DNA of 54,719 nucleotides. Origin: Planctomycetota bacterium (lineage in GTDB: Bacteria; Planctomycetota; Phycisphaerae; Phycisphaerales; UBA1924). The stretch lies in the NCBI GenBank assembly GCA_018242645.1, contig JAFEBN010000002.1, positions 1 through 54,719 of the forward strand, written 5' to 3'. The notes under the pieces were generated by a model. That model worked only from the letters and a program-made list of their open reading frames with translations. It had not been told where the DNA came from and ran no database searches. The position numbers and the translations under genes were made by a program. This document shows positions 1 to 8,523 of the stretch, piece by piece (position 1 is the stretch's first letter; each line of letters starts with the position of its first letter).

Positions 1-355
<355 letters not shown>

Positions 356-429
356 CTAAATCTAGCACACATTATCGGCACCCGAGCCGCCGGCCCGCCA
401 CGAGTTCGGGCCTCGGCGGGCCAAACCGG

Positions 430-462
430 CAAAAACAACGCCCCCGCTCGAAAGCGGGGGCG
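430..462 (-). terminator. Rho-independent terminator of the coiled-coil protein gene
   Basis: A perfect 9-bp stem (439-447 with 454-462, CGCCCCCGC/GCGGGGGCG) has a 6-nt loop. On the minus strand it is followed by TTGTTTTTG. It lies about 30 nt past the stop codon of the minus-strand gene ending at 491. Confidence 0.85.
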
Positions 463-490
463 AAAGTGGTTGCGCTTTCTTTTTTCGAAA

Positions 491-1507
491 TCAGCGGCCG
501 TTGAGCGCGAAGCTGGCGGGAGCCTTGCCGGTGCCGGCCGAAGTCTCGACCTGCGTCGGGGAGAAAGGGGTGACGGCGGGCTGGTTCTTCACATCCTCGG
601 GCTTGACCTCGATGACAGGGATCTTGGCCTTGACCGGGGCCGGAGCCAGCTTGAAGCCCCGGGAATCGAGCTCGATGCGGGCGCGGTTTTCGTACCCGTT
701 GACCGAGGTGGTCTTTGCCAGCGACTCGAGCTGCGCCTCCTGGCGTGCGCGGATGTCGGAGACGCGGGCGTTGACCTGGTCGAGGCTCTCGGCGCGGTAG
801 CGGCTGTGCTTGTCGATGGTCGCCTGACGCTTGGACATCATTTCGATCATGCGGTCGTTGCGGGCGATGGCATCAACCTGGCGGTCGAGCTGCCAGAGTT
901 GGCTCTGGAACTGGCCCTGCTCGGTTTCGAGCTGGTCCAGCAGCGTGGCGAGGCGGCTTTCCTGCTGGGAGAGATAGCCCAGGTCACGCTCGATGTCGGT
1001 CACGCGCTGGCCGAAGGCCGAGGCGTGCTGTTCGACGGCGTTGACCTTGGAATAGGCCTGATCGATGCCGAGGGTCTCGCCGGCGAAGCGGACGGCGAAG
1101 ACTGGGGCGCTGCTGTCGCCGCCAGCGGTGTAAACGCCGCTGGTGGTGGAGCGGAGCGACTCGGCCTTGGCGATCATCGACTTGAGCGAGGACAGGTCGG
1201 CGGAAGCCAACTCCATCGCGCGCTGATTGACATCGTGGTCGCGGTTGAGCTGGGAGATCTGGGTGCGAAGCTCGGCAAGGTCGCCGCGGACGTCGGCGAT
1301 GCGCGCCGGGTACTGGGCTTCGAGCTTGCGGAGCTGCGTGCGAAGGGCCACGGGGTCCTTCACGTGCTTATCGATCTGGCAATTGATGGAATCGCGGGTC
1401 TGCGAAACGAGCGCGAACGCCCGGTCCGGACCGGCAATCACAAGGCCGGCCCCGGCAACCAGGCCGGCGATCAAACCGTAGCGAACGAGTCCCTTGACGA
1501 AGCACAT
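491..1507 (-). CDS. Secreted or membrane-anchored coiled-coil protein, unknown function
   Basis: The 338-residue protein has an N-terminal hydrophobic segment (about residues 8-32, LIAGLVAGAGLVIAG) followed by long heptad-rich helices (about 45-275, rich in Leu/Gln/Arg/Glu) and a Pro/Val/Lys-rich tail. It resembles coiled-coil proteins of planctomycetes, but I recognise no named family. The start is supported by GGAGG 8 nt before the ATG, and a strong terminator follows the gene. It diverges from the ECF sigma factor/kinase pair, with about 210 bp between start codons. The neighbourhood suggests an envelope role and possibly membership of that regulon; both are inference. Confidence 0.75.
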   Translation of the reverse strand: MCFVKGLVRYGLIAGLVAGAGLVIAGPDRAFALVSQTRDSINCQIDKHVKDPVALRTQLRKLEAQYPARIADVRGDLAELRTQISQLNRDHDVNQRAMELASADLSSLKSMIAKAESLRSTTSGVYTAGGDSSAPVFAVRFAGETLGIDQAYSKVNAVEQHASAFGQRVTDIERDLGYLSQQESRLATLLDQLETEQGQFQSQLWQLDRQVDAIARNDRMIEMMSKRQATIDKHSRYRAESLDQVNARVSDIRARQEAQLESLAKTTSVNGYENRARIELDSRGFKLAPAPVKAKIPVIEVKPEDVKNQPAVTPFSPTQVETSAGTGKAPASFALNGR

Positions 1508-1717
1508 GGCCGAGCCTCCAGTGGGTTGGTGCCCCCGGCCTGTGTTTTCCCGTTCAGGCCGGACGGAACGAGGTTCCGCAACTGGTCATTGGGAAAGTGC
1601 GGGCGCGGATTTCGCGCCCTGCAAGGATTTTGCAGAACCCTTGTTTCTCCGGCTTTTTCGGTGAAACCGCTGATAAAATACTCCGATTGCTGCCCGTGCC
1701 GGCCCGGGACAACGCTC

Positions 1718-2479
1718 ATGCTGAACTCGCTCACAACAGGGTTTGTTGATCGGCTGCGGGCCAACGACCAGGCCGCGTGGTTTGAATTGTGGGAGACGTT
1801 CGGACCGGTGATCCGGGCGCAGCTGACCAAGTGGGGCAAGGGGCGGATCGGGCCGGAAACGGTGAAGGATCTGTCGCAGGAAACGCTTGCGGCGCTCTCT
1901 GATTCCATCGATCGATACGACCCCCGCAAGGGTGCTCGGTTCTCGACGTGGCTGCTCGCCATTGCCAAGCACGTCCTGGGCGACGAGATGGATCGGCGGG
2001 GGGCGCTCAAGCGGGGCAGCGGGAAGAAGACCGGGGAGTTTGACGAGAGCTGGATGGCCGCGGCGCGGACGGCGCTTGGCGCGGATGAGATCTACGAGGC
2101 CGCGGTTTTCCGGGCCAAAGTCGAGGCCGCGATCCGGATGGTGCAGAAAGAGAGCGATTTCGCGGACTTTGCCATCTATTCCATGCGGGTGCTCGAGTGC
2201 AAACCGGGCAAGGAAGTGGCGGAGGCGTTGGGGATCAGCGAGCCGACGGTGAGCCGGCGTCTGGCCAAGGTGCGCGATGCGTTGCGTCGGCGGCTCGGCG
2301 AGGTCATCATGACCTACAGCTTTACGCAGGAGGAATTGACCGAGGCCCAGCGAAACGGTCTGGATCTGAATCCCAAACACTCTCCAGGACCGGAGGACGA
2401 CGCGCAATTCGACGACTCCATCGCCGAGATCTACCACCGGCAGATGGAACTCCGCCGAACCCAGAGCGTCGTCTTCTGA
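1718..2479 (+). CDS. ECF-type RNA polymerase sigma factor
   Basis: The 253-residue sigma-70 family protein directs RNA polymerase to a specific promoter set. Region 2 covers about residues 10-95 and includes DPRKGARFSTWLLAIAKHVL and a region-2.4-like basic stretch. Region 4 has the helix-turn-helix EVAEALGISEPTVSRRLAKV at about 166-185. About 55 further residues follow region 4, longer than minimal ECF factors. I start it at the ATG at 1718; an open frame extends far upstream but is only a shadow of the divergent gene. A -10-like TAAAAT lies at 1674-1679. The next gene, 89 bp downstream on the same strand, is a membrane protein kinase. Planctomycete ECF groups are known in which the factor is paired with a Ser/Thr kinase instead of an anti-sigma factor. 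Confidence 0.85.
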   Translation: MLNSLTTGFVDRLRANDQAAWFELWETFGPVIRAQLTKWGKGRIGPETVKDLSQETLAALSDSIDRYDPRKGARFSTWLLAIAKHVLGDEMDRRGALKRGSGKKTGEFDESWMAAARTALGADEIYEAAVFRAKVEAAIRMVQKESDFADFAIYSMRVLECKPGKEVAEALGISEPTVSRRLAKVRDALRRRLGEVIMTYSFTQEELTEAQRNGLDLNPKHSPGPEDDAQFDDSIAEIYHRQMELRRTQSVVF

Positions 2480-2568
2480 TCGTCCTGTTCCCACGCGTCC
2501 CGCGGAGCGGGACTGGACGGGGCCCGGGCACTTCGCCGGGTGCGCCTGTCCGGGATTCGAGGTGAACG

Positions 2569-5058
2569 ATGACTCCAAGCGGAATCGGATTCGGCATTCT
2601 CGGCATCGTCGGCGTGATCCTCGCGGTGGCCATCGCCGTGCTGCTGATCACGCATCTACTCGTGCCGCTGTTCCGCGGCATCGCGTGGGTCGTGGCGCGG
2701 ATCTTCCACTGGATCACCGGCACGCTGGCCGACCTGGTGCGGATGGTGGGCGCGATCCTGGCGATGATCCTCTTCGCCCCGCTGGTGCTGCTGAACATCA
2801 TCATCGGCCGCTGGTCGGCCTCGGCGCACTTTGCGAATTCGCTGAAGGCGGAACTGGGTATCGCGGGGGCGTGCCTTTATCGCGTGTGCCTGGGTCACCC
2901 GGCGCGGCTGGTGGGGATGGGGGGCCTGGTTGAGGGCATCGAGCAGCGGTTCCCGGCGGCGGTGGCGCAGGCGCCCACGGCCGATGCGCCCAAGGGGGGC
3001 AAGTCGGGGCGCGTCGGGCAGTTTGAGGGATACAAGATCGTCGGGTCTCTTCCGACGGGCGGCTCGGGTTCGAAGCTCTACATCGCCGAGCCCGACCCGA
3101 TCAAGCGTGCGGCGCTGGAGCGGTCGGGCTTCCGCGATGTCGACCAGGTGGTGATCAAGAACTTCCCCGTGGACGACGGTTCGAACCTGCCGAACATCGT
3201 CCGCGAGTCGCGGGCGCTGGAAGCGGCGAAGAAGCTTGGGCTGGTGCTGGATCACGAGCTCAGCCCGGCGAAGTTCTATTACGTGATGCGGTATGTGCCG
3301 GGTCAGACGCTCAATGTGGTGATCCAGCAGATGCACGCCCAGAGCGATCCGAGCCTGCAGGGCCTGGATGACCGCAATCTGCGGGGCACGCTGGGCTACG
3401 TGGCGGATCTGGTTTCGACGCTGGAGCAGTATCACCGGGGCGGGCTCTGGCATAAGGATGTGAAGCCGGAGAACATCATCGTCGAGCAGCTCCGGGGTGT
3501 GCCGCGGGCTCACCTGGTCGACTTTGGGCTGGTGACTCCTCTGCGGAGCGCGATGACGCTGACGACGCACGGCACCGAGTACTTCCGCGATCCGGAGCTG
3601 GTGCGGCTTGCGCTGCGGGGTGTGAAGGTTCAGGAGGTGGATGGGGCGAAGTTTGACGTATATGCCGCGGGCGCGGTGCTCTTTGCGGCGATGGAGAACA
3701 GCTTCCCGGCTCACGGCGTGCTGAGCCAGATGACGCGGCGTTGCCCGGACGCGGTTAAGTGGATCATCCGGCGGGCGATGACGGACTACGACAAGCGGTA
3801 CGCCTCGGCGGCGCAGATGCTGGCGGATCTTGAGGTCGTGCGTCAGGCGGCCGATCCGTTTGCGGTGAAGCCGATCGACCTGCCGAGCATGCGTGGCGGC
3901 GTGGCGGAAATGCCCCGGCAGGAGCAGGAAGCAGACGCACGCTTCGCGGCGTCTGCGACACCGGCTGCTGCGGCAAACGTTGCGGCCGAGTTTGCTTCGC
4001 CGGTCGGGCGTGCGGCCAGCGCCGGTGCAGCTCGGAAAGCGCGCCCGGATATCCGGCTGCTCAACTGGTGGACGGGCGAGCACGTTGTGGTGCCCGAAGC
4101 GCCGGCGGCGCCGGAGGCGGGTTCACCTGGAAGCAACTGGGACGCGATCGCGCGGGATCCGCTGGGTCGGGCCCAGGATGCGATGAACCGAGCTGTGGAT
4201 GCCGCGGAGCGTTCACCGAATGTGCATGTTCGTCGTGCGAGCGTGCACCTGCGCAGTGCGCGGGAGCAGGTCGAGACGGCGCGGGCACGCATCAAGGCGA
4301 AGCGGGAAGCGATTCGCACGCGCCGCGGGACGCTGAAAGGATCGGTGCCCGGCCACTATTCCAATAAGCCGGGGGCGGGGTCGGCGCTGACATCGCTCAT
4401 CGTCATCGGCGGCATCGTCTTTGTCCTGCTGATGGCGCGGAACGGATCCTCGAGTTCGACCCCGAGCGCCGCGGTTCGCATGTCGGCGCCCGAAGCGCCG
4501 GTTGCTCAGCGGGATGGCGCGATGGAGACCATCCGCTTTGCGTCGCAGGCCAGCGGCGAGAAGACAACGGCGAGCAAGTCGAGCCGCAAGTCGCGCAGCA
4601 GCACGAAGGCGGCGGAACCTGCCGCCCCCCCGGCGGCACCGATCAGCGCGAAGGCCTTGTTTGTCAGCGATTTCCCGGCGCCCTTGACGGCGGAGACGCG
4701 CACCCGGATCGAGTCGGTCGTGACGGGTCTGCGAGGCACGGGGATGGAACTCGCGGGCGATACGCCCGACGCCAAGGCTGAGGACACCGACACCGTGAAT
4801 CGGCTCGCGGAAGTGCGCGTCGCCGTTTCGGGCGTGGAAGTCGCTTCGCCGGAATTCCGCGATCGGCTGTCGCAGTGGCTGGCGGAGAAGGGGCTGGATC
4901 TGGTGATCTGGCTTCGTCCGCAGCTCGACAGCACGGGCAAGCCGGACACCGCCAAGCCCCCGGTTGCGTATGTGGTGGCCAACGCGGAGGCTTCGGACGA
5001 AATCCGGAACGCCGCCCGTGACGCGATCAAGTCGTCGGTTCGATCGAATAAGCCCTGA
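2569..5058 (+). CDS. Transmembrane serine/threonine protein kinase (Hanks type)
   Basis: The 829-residue protein is probably a membrane sensor kinase acting with the upstream sigma factor. Unusually, two or three hydrophobic segments come first (about residues 8-32, 34-52 and 58-80). The kinase domain then runs from about 150 to 425: a Gly-rich loop (GSLPTGGSGSKLY), VVIKNF with the ATP-binding lysine, the catalytic loop HKDVKPEN (H295-K296-D297, HKD in place of HRD) and DFG at 318-320. A long Ala/Arg-rich linker precedes a single membrane helix at about 605-624. A roughly 200-residue C-terminal region follows, with an alpha/beta-like fold predicted only by eye. GAGGTGA just upstream supports the ATG. 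Binding specificity of the external domain cannot be told from the sequence. Confidence 0.85.
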   Translation: MTPSGIGFGILGIVGVILAVAIAVLLITHLLVPLFRGIAWVVARIFHWITGTLADLVRMVGAILAMILFAPLVLLNIIIGRWSASAHFANSLKAELGIAGACLYRVCLGHPARLVGMGGLVEGIEQRFPAAVAQAPTADAPKGGKSGRVGQFEGYKIVGSLPTGGSGSKLYIAEPDPIKRAALERSGFRDVDQVVIKNFPVDDGSNLPNIVRESRALEAAKKLGLVLDHELSPAKFYYVMRYVPGQTLNVVIQQMHAQSDPSLQGLDDRNLRGTLGYVADLVSTLEQYHRGGLWHKDVKPENIIVEQLRGVPRAHLVDFGLVTPLRSAMTLTTHGTEYFRDPELVRLALRGVKVQEVDGAKFDVYAAGAVLFAAMENSFPAHGVLSQMTRRCPDAVKWIIRRAMTDYDKRYASAAQMLADLEVVRQAADPFAVKPIDLPSMRGGVAEMPRQEQEADARFAASATPAAAANVAAEFASPVGRAASAGAARKARPDIRLLNWWTGEHVVVPEAPAAPEAGSPGSNWDAIARDPLGRAQDAMNRAVDAAERSPNVHVRRASVHLRSAREQVETARARIKAKREAIRTRRGTLKGSVPGHYSNKPGAGSALTSLIVIGGIVFVLLMARNGSSSSTPSAAVRMSAPEAPVAQRDGAMETIRFASQASGEKTTASKSSRKSRSSTKAAEPAAPPAAPISAKALFVSDFPAPLTAETRTRIESVVTGLRGTGMELAGDTPDAKAEDTDTVNRLAEVRVAVSGVEVASPEFRDRLSQWLAEKGLDLVIWLRPQLDSTGKPDTAKPPVAYVVANAEASDEIRNAARDAIKSSVRSNKP

Positions 5059-5071
5059 AGAAGAAGCCGGG

Positions 5072-6100
5072 TTACTTGCCGTGTGAAGCGGTGCGCAGGG
5101 CTTCAAGCGTACGAATGGCCGCACCGCCGGCGACGGCTTGCCGGGCCCGCTCGACCCCGTCCCGCACGTTGTCGGCCATGCCAGCGACGTGCAGCGCGGC
5201 GCCGGCGTTGAACAACACGATGTCGAGCTTTGGGCCGGGCTCGCCCCGGAGGACGGCTTGGGCAACGGCGACGGCTTCTTCGAGGGAGTCGGCCTGCAGG
5301 CTCGCTCGATCGGCGCGGTCAAGGCCGAACTGCTGCGGGTCGATGGTGACGGTCCGCACGGAGTTGCCATCCACGTGCGCCGCGAGATTCGAGCCGGTGG
5401 TGGAGAGCTCGTCATAACCGTCCACGCTGTGGACGACCATGGCACGCACGCAACCGAGTCGAGAAAGCGCTTCAGCCACGAGGCGCACGTGCTCGGACCT
5501 GGAAACGCCGAGGAGCTGACGGGTGGCGCGGCCCGGGTTGGTCAATGGGCCGAGCAGGTTGAAAATCGTGGGAAAGCCGAGCGCGCGGCGGACGGGAGCA
5601 ACCGCCCGCGTCGCCGGGTGGTGATGAATCGCGAAACAGAAGCACAGGCCGGCTTGTTCGACGCATCGGGCTTGCACCTCTGGGGGCGCTTCGACCTGGA
5701 CGCCGAGGGCCTGCATGATCTCCGCGGAGCCGCGCCCGGTGCGGCTTCGGTTGCCGTGCTTGACGACCTTTGCGCCTGCCGCGGCGGCGACGATTGCCGC
5801 GAGGGTGGAAACGTTGAACAACTTCGGTGCGCCGCCGGTGCCGCAGGTATCGATCGCGGTGGCGCGCACGGTTTCTGAAAGAGGCACTTCGGTGACGTGC
5901 TTTCGCATCGAGAGCGCGCCGCCCACGAGCTCGTCCGCGTGTACACCGTTGCGTTCCAGAAGCGCCAGGAGAGCCCCGATCTGAGCGGGGTCGGCCTCGC
6001 CGGTGAGAAGCTCTTCGAAAACGCCCTGGGCGTGAGCCGCCGAGAGGTTTCGTCCCTGGGCGAGTTCGGCGAGAGCTGGCTGGATGAATGAACTGGGCAC
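5072..6100 (-). CDS. trpD: Anthranilate phosphoribosyltransferase TrpD
   Basis: TrpD joins anthranilate to PRPP in tryptophan synthesis. The 342-residue length is normal. The PRPP-binding CGTGG (86-90) followed by APKLFNVST, then KHGNRS at 114-119 and the GSAE segment, are all in place. The upstream open frame adds 37 implausible residues. I use the GTG at 6100 because TACCTT ends exactly 6 nt before it, matching the leaderless pattern seen at other genes here. No other trp gene lies in the window, so the pathway is dispersed. The gene is convergent with the kinase (13 bp between stops) and divergent from the 6172 gene (71 bp between starts). Confidence 0.92.
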   Translation of the reverse strand: MPSSFIQPALAELAQGRNLSAAHAQGVFEELLTGEADPAQIGALLALLERNGVHADELVGGALSMRKHVTEVPLSETVRATAIDTCGTGGAPKLFNVSTLAAIVAAAAGAKVVKHGNRSRTGRGSAEIMQALGVQVEAPPEVQARCVEQAGLCFCFAIHHHPATRAVAPVRRALGFPTIFNLLGPLTNPGRATRQLLGVSRSEHVRLVAEALSRLGCVRAMVVHSVDGYDELSTTGSNLAAHVDGNSVRTVTIDPQQFGLDRADRASLQADSLEEAVAVAQAVLRGEPGPKLDIVLFNAGAALHVAGMADNVRDGVERARQAVAGGAAIRTLEALRTASHGK

Positions 6101-6106
6101 GCCGGA

Positions 6107-6112
6107 AAGGTA
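6107..6112 (-). promoter_or_regulatory. Putative -10 box for leaderless trpD transcript
   Basis: TACCTT on the minus strand is separated by 6 nt from the trpD GTG. No Shine-Dalgarno is visible and no good -35 is seen. Confidence 0.45.
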
Positions 6113-6158
6113 TCGCGGATGGGGCAAGCCTGCGCGATCCCGGCCTGCCGGCGGCTCG

Positions 6159-6164
6159 TACCAT
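6159..6164 (+). promoter_or_regulatory. Putative -10 box for leaderless transcript of the 6172 gene
   Basis: TACCAT lies 7 nt before the ATG at 6172, back to back with the trpD promoter inside a 71-bp intergenic region. There is no convincing -35. Confidence 0.45.
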
Positions 6165-6171
6165 CCGGTGG

Positions 6172-8523
6172 ATGCAATCCCGCGAATCCGCCTTCGCGAT
6201 GGAGAGAACACGGTTCAGCGCTCGCGTCGTCGTGCGTCGGCGGTTTCTCGCCGATTGCGTGAACTGGTTCGGTCGGCTGGCGGTTGGTGCGTCGGTGACG
6301 GGCGTTGCGATCGTTCTGGCTGCAAAGGCGAACTGGGTTGCCCCGCCCAATGAGTGGATGCCCATCGTTCTGGGTGGGAGTGCGGCGATTGGTGCGTGCG
6401 CCCTGGCGTGGCGATCCCGGTGGAGCGAAGTTCGGGCGGCCCGCGAACTGGACCGCGTGCTGGGGCTTCAAGAAACCCTGTCTTCGGCGCTGGAACTGCG
6501 TGCGGGCGCCTCCGAACAGGAGCGGCCCTTTGTTGAAGAACTCGCGCGGCGTGCGGAATTGTTCGCGGCCGAGGCCAGGACCAACCGCGTGGCGCCGCTT
6601 CGGTGGGGCAGCTCCTGGCTGGTTTTCCCGCTGCTCGCGCTGCTCGGTGTTGCGATGTTTGTCTGGCTTCCGGAGCGATCTGAAGTGGCCCGGGTGCAGG
6701 CCCAGAAACGAGAACGGGAGCGCCAGGACGCGGTGGCGGAGATCCGATCGGTTGCCGAGGCGGTGAAACCCAAGGCGACCGAGGCAGAAGCGCCGAAGTC
6801 GAACAAGCAACTCGAAGAACAGCTTGCGGCGATTGAAGAGGAGCTTCGTGCCGGCGCGCTGACGCCTCACGATGCCCGATTGCGGAGCGCACAGGCGCTC
6901 GAAGAGCAAGCGCAACAGACCGAACGCCAGGCACGGGAAAAGCAGCAATCCATTGAACAGGCGAAGCGAGCGCTGGCCAAGGCTGCCGCCCGTTCGCACG
7001 ATCCGGCCCCTGGGGCTGACCGGGTTGCCTCCGCGATCAGGCGGGGCGACTTTGAGCGTGCCGCGGAAGAACTGGATCGCTTGGCGCGTGATCCCGCGGC
7101 GGCGCCTGAGGACAAGCAGCGTGCTGCTGAAGAACTTGACAAGATCGCGCAAGGCCTCCAGGAGCAGTCTGCAGGCGAGCAGCAGCCTTCTCAAGAGCCG
7201 GCGTCGCGTCAGCAGGAACTGAGCGACGCGGCGAAGCGTGCCGCGGATGAACTTCGGAAAGCGGCTGACCAGAACGCGCCGCAAGGCGGTGATGCCCGCC
7301 AGTCGAATCCGACGGAGGACAAACAGGGCAATCCGCCGTCTGAGCCGAGCGCAGATCAACCAAGGGGGGATTCAAAGGATCCTGCCGCGGGCGACTCGAA
7401 GCAGGAGCCGAAGAATCCCGGTTCTCAGCCCGGGAATCAGCCGTCCTCCAAGCCTGAATCATCCAAGCAGCTGGAGAGCGGCGGCAAGGATCAACCGTCG
7501 CCCGGTAAACAAACAGCCGAGGAGAAGAAAGGCACGGAGAAGCCTCAAAGCTCGCCGGGCGAAAAGAAACAGGAGGGGGCCGACAAGCAGCAGCCCGCTG
7601 AGTCGGGAAAACAGGATCCTCAGAATCAGCCCGCTCCGGGTTCCGGCGTCAACGAGAAACAACAACAGCCGGGAAACGCGCCGTCGCAGCAGCCGCCGGG
7701 CGCCGGTCAGCCTCAGCGGCCCGAATTGCAACCCCCCTCGAATGCCGGGAACCAGCGTTCCGACACAACGCAAGACACGAAAGACAAATCCAAGCAGACC
7801 GGGCCGCAGCAATCACCGAGTTCGTCGCCTCCCTCCGCACCGAGCCCGCAAGAGAAAAGCGGAGCGCAGCCGTCCTCACCGCCGGACGGCAAGCAGGGTG
7901 CTGGCAACGACAAACAGCCCCAGGACTCGGGCAAGAGCGAGGGGGGAAGCGACCAGCCGTCGCCTTCGCAGCAAGGGAGCGAGGGGAAGAACAGTTCGCC
8001 TCAGCAATCGGCGCCAAACCAGACAGAGCGGATGGCGGATCAGCTTCGATCGCTCTCTCGCGATCAATCCGCCGCGGAACGCGAGCGCGACACGGCCCGA
8101 GGCATGCGTGACAAGGCGCAGCAGATGCTGGAGAACGCGTCGCCCGAGGAGCGCGCGAAATTGCAGGATCTGGCGCGGCGGCTGGGCAATTCTGATCGGC
8201 CCTCGGGAGCGCCCGCGACACCGTGGCGAGGTCCCACCCAGACGTTTGATGCGAGGCCGGACGAGTCGTCAAAGCCGATCGATTCCGACAAACCCGCTGA
8301 ACGCACCATCGCGGAGTGGCTGAGCGAGCCCAAGCCCGGCGGCAAGGGGCCCGGAGGCGTCGTGCCCGCGGACTCGCTCAAGCGTGCGAGCGAGAGCGCT
8401 CAGGAAGCGATCGAGAATCAGGCGATCCCACCTCAGCACGCGGATCTGGTTCGGCGCGTGTTCAAGCGATACGCTGAAACGGCGCAGGCCCCCGCGAAAA
8501 CCGTCCCGGGGAGCCCGAAGTGA
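6172..8523 (+). CDS. Membrane protein with coiled coil and long Q/S/P/K-rich disordered region
   Basis: The 783-residue protein starts with three hydrophobic segments (about residues 20-42, 60-78 and 145-165). A charged helical region (about 175-365) follows, then roughly 280 residues very rich in Gln, Ser, Pro, Lys and Gly that must be disordered, and a helical C-terminal part ending in a conserved-looking ADLVRRVFKRYAE. This architecture is common next to VWA proteins in planctomycete MoxR/Bat-type clusters; the exact function is unknown. I chose the ATG at 6172 because of the -10-like box 7 nt upstream; an upstream frame to 6088 overlaps trpD. Its stop overlaps the next GTG (GTGA), so the two products are probably made together. 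Confidence 0.75.
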   Translation: MQSRESAFAMERTRFSARVVVRRRFLADCVNWFGRLAVGASVTGVAIVLAAKANWVAPPNEWMPIVLGGSAAIGACALAWRSRWSEVRAARELDRVLGLQETLSSALELRAGASEQERPFVEELARRAELFAAEARTNRVAPLRWGSSWLVFPLLALLGVAMFVWLPERSEVARVQAQKRERERQDAVAEIRSVAEAVKPKATEAEAPKSNKQLEEQLAAIEEELRAGALTPHDARLRSAQALEEQAQQTERQAREKQQSIEQAKRALAKAAARSHDPAPGADRVASAIRRGDFERAAEELDRLARDPAAAPEDKQRAAEELDKIAQGLQEQSAGEQQPSQEPASRQQELSDAAKRAADELRKAADQNAPQGGDARQSNPTEDKQGNPPSEPSADQPRGDSKDPAAGDSKQEPKNPGSQPGNQPSSKPESSKQLESGGKDQPSPGKQTAEEKKGTEKPQSSPGEKKQEGADKQQPAESGKQDPQNQPAPGSGVNEKQQQPGNAPSQQPPGAGQPQRPELQPPSNAGNQRSDTTQDTKDKSKQTGPQQSPSSSPPSAPSPQEKSGAQPSSPPDGKQGAGNDKQPQDSGKSEGGSDQPSPSQQGSEGKNSSPQQSAPNQTERMADQLRSLSRDQSAAERERDTARGMRDKAQQMLENASPEERAKLQDLARRLGNSDRPSGAPATPWRGPTQTFDARPDESSKPIDSDKPAERTIAEWLSEPKPGGKGPGGVVPADSLKRASESAQEAIENQAIPPQHADLVRRVFKRYAETAQAPAKTVPGSPK

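Noticed and set aside
470-1717. Long open frame upstream of and joined to the sigma factor
   Set aside because: It is antisense to the well-supported coiled-coil gene, and the sigma-factor domain only begins after the ATG at 1718.
1586-2578. 330-codon frame antisense to the sigma factor
   Set aside because: Its composition (Arg/Pro/Gly rich) is that of a shadow, and the sigma factor on the other strand has clear domains.
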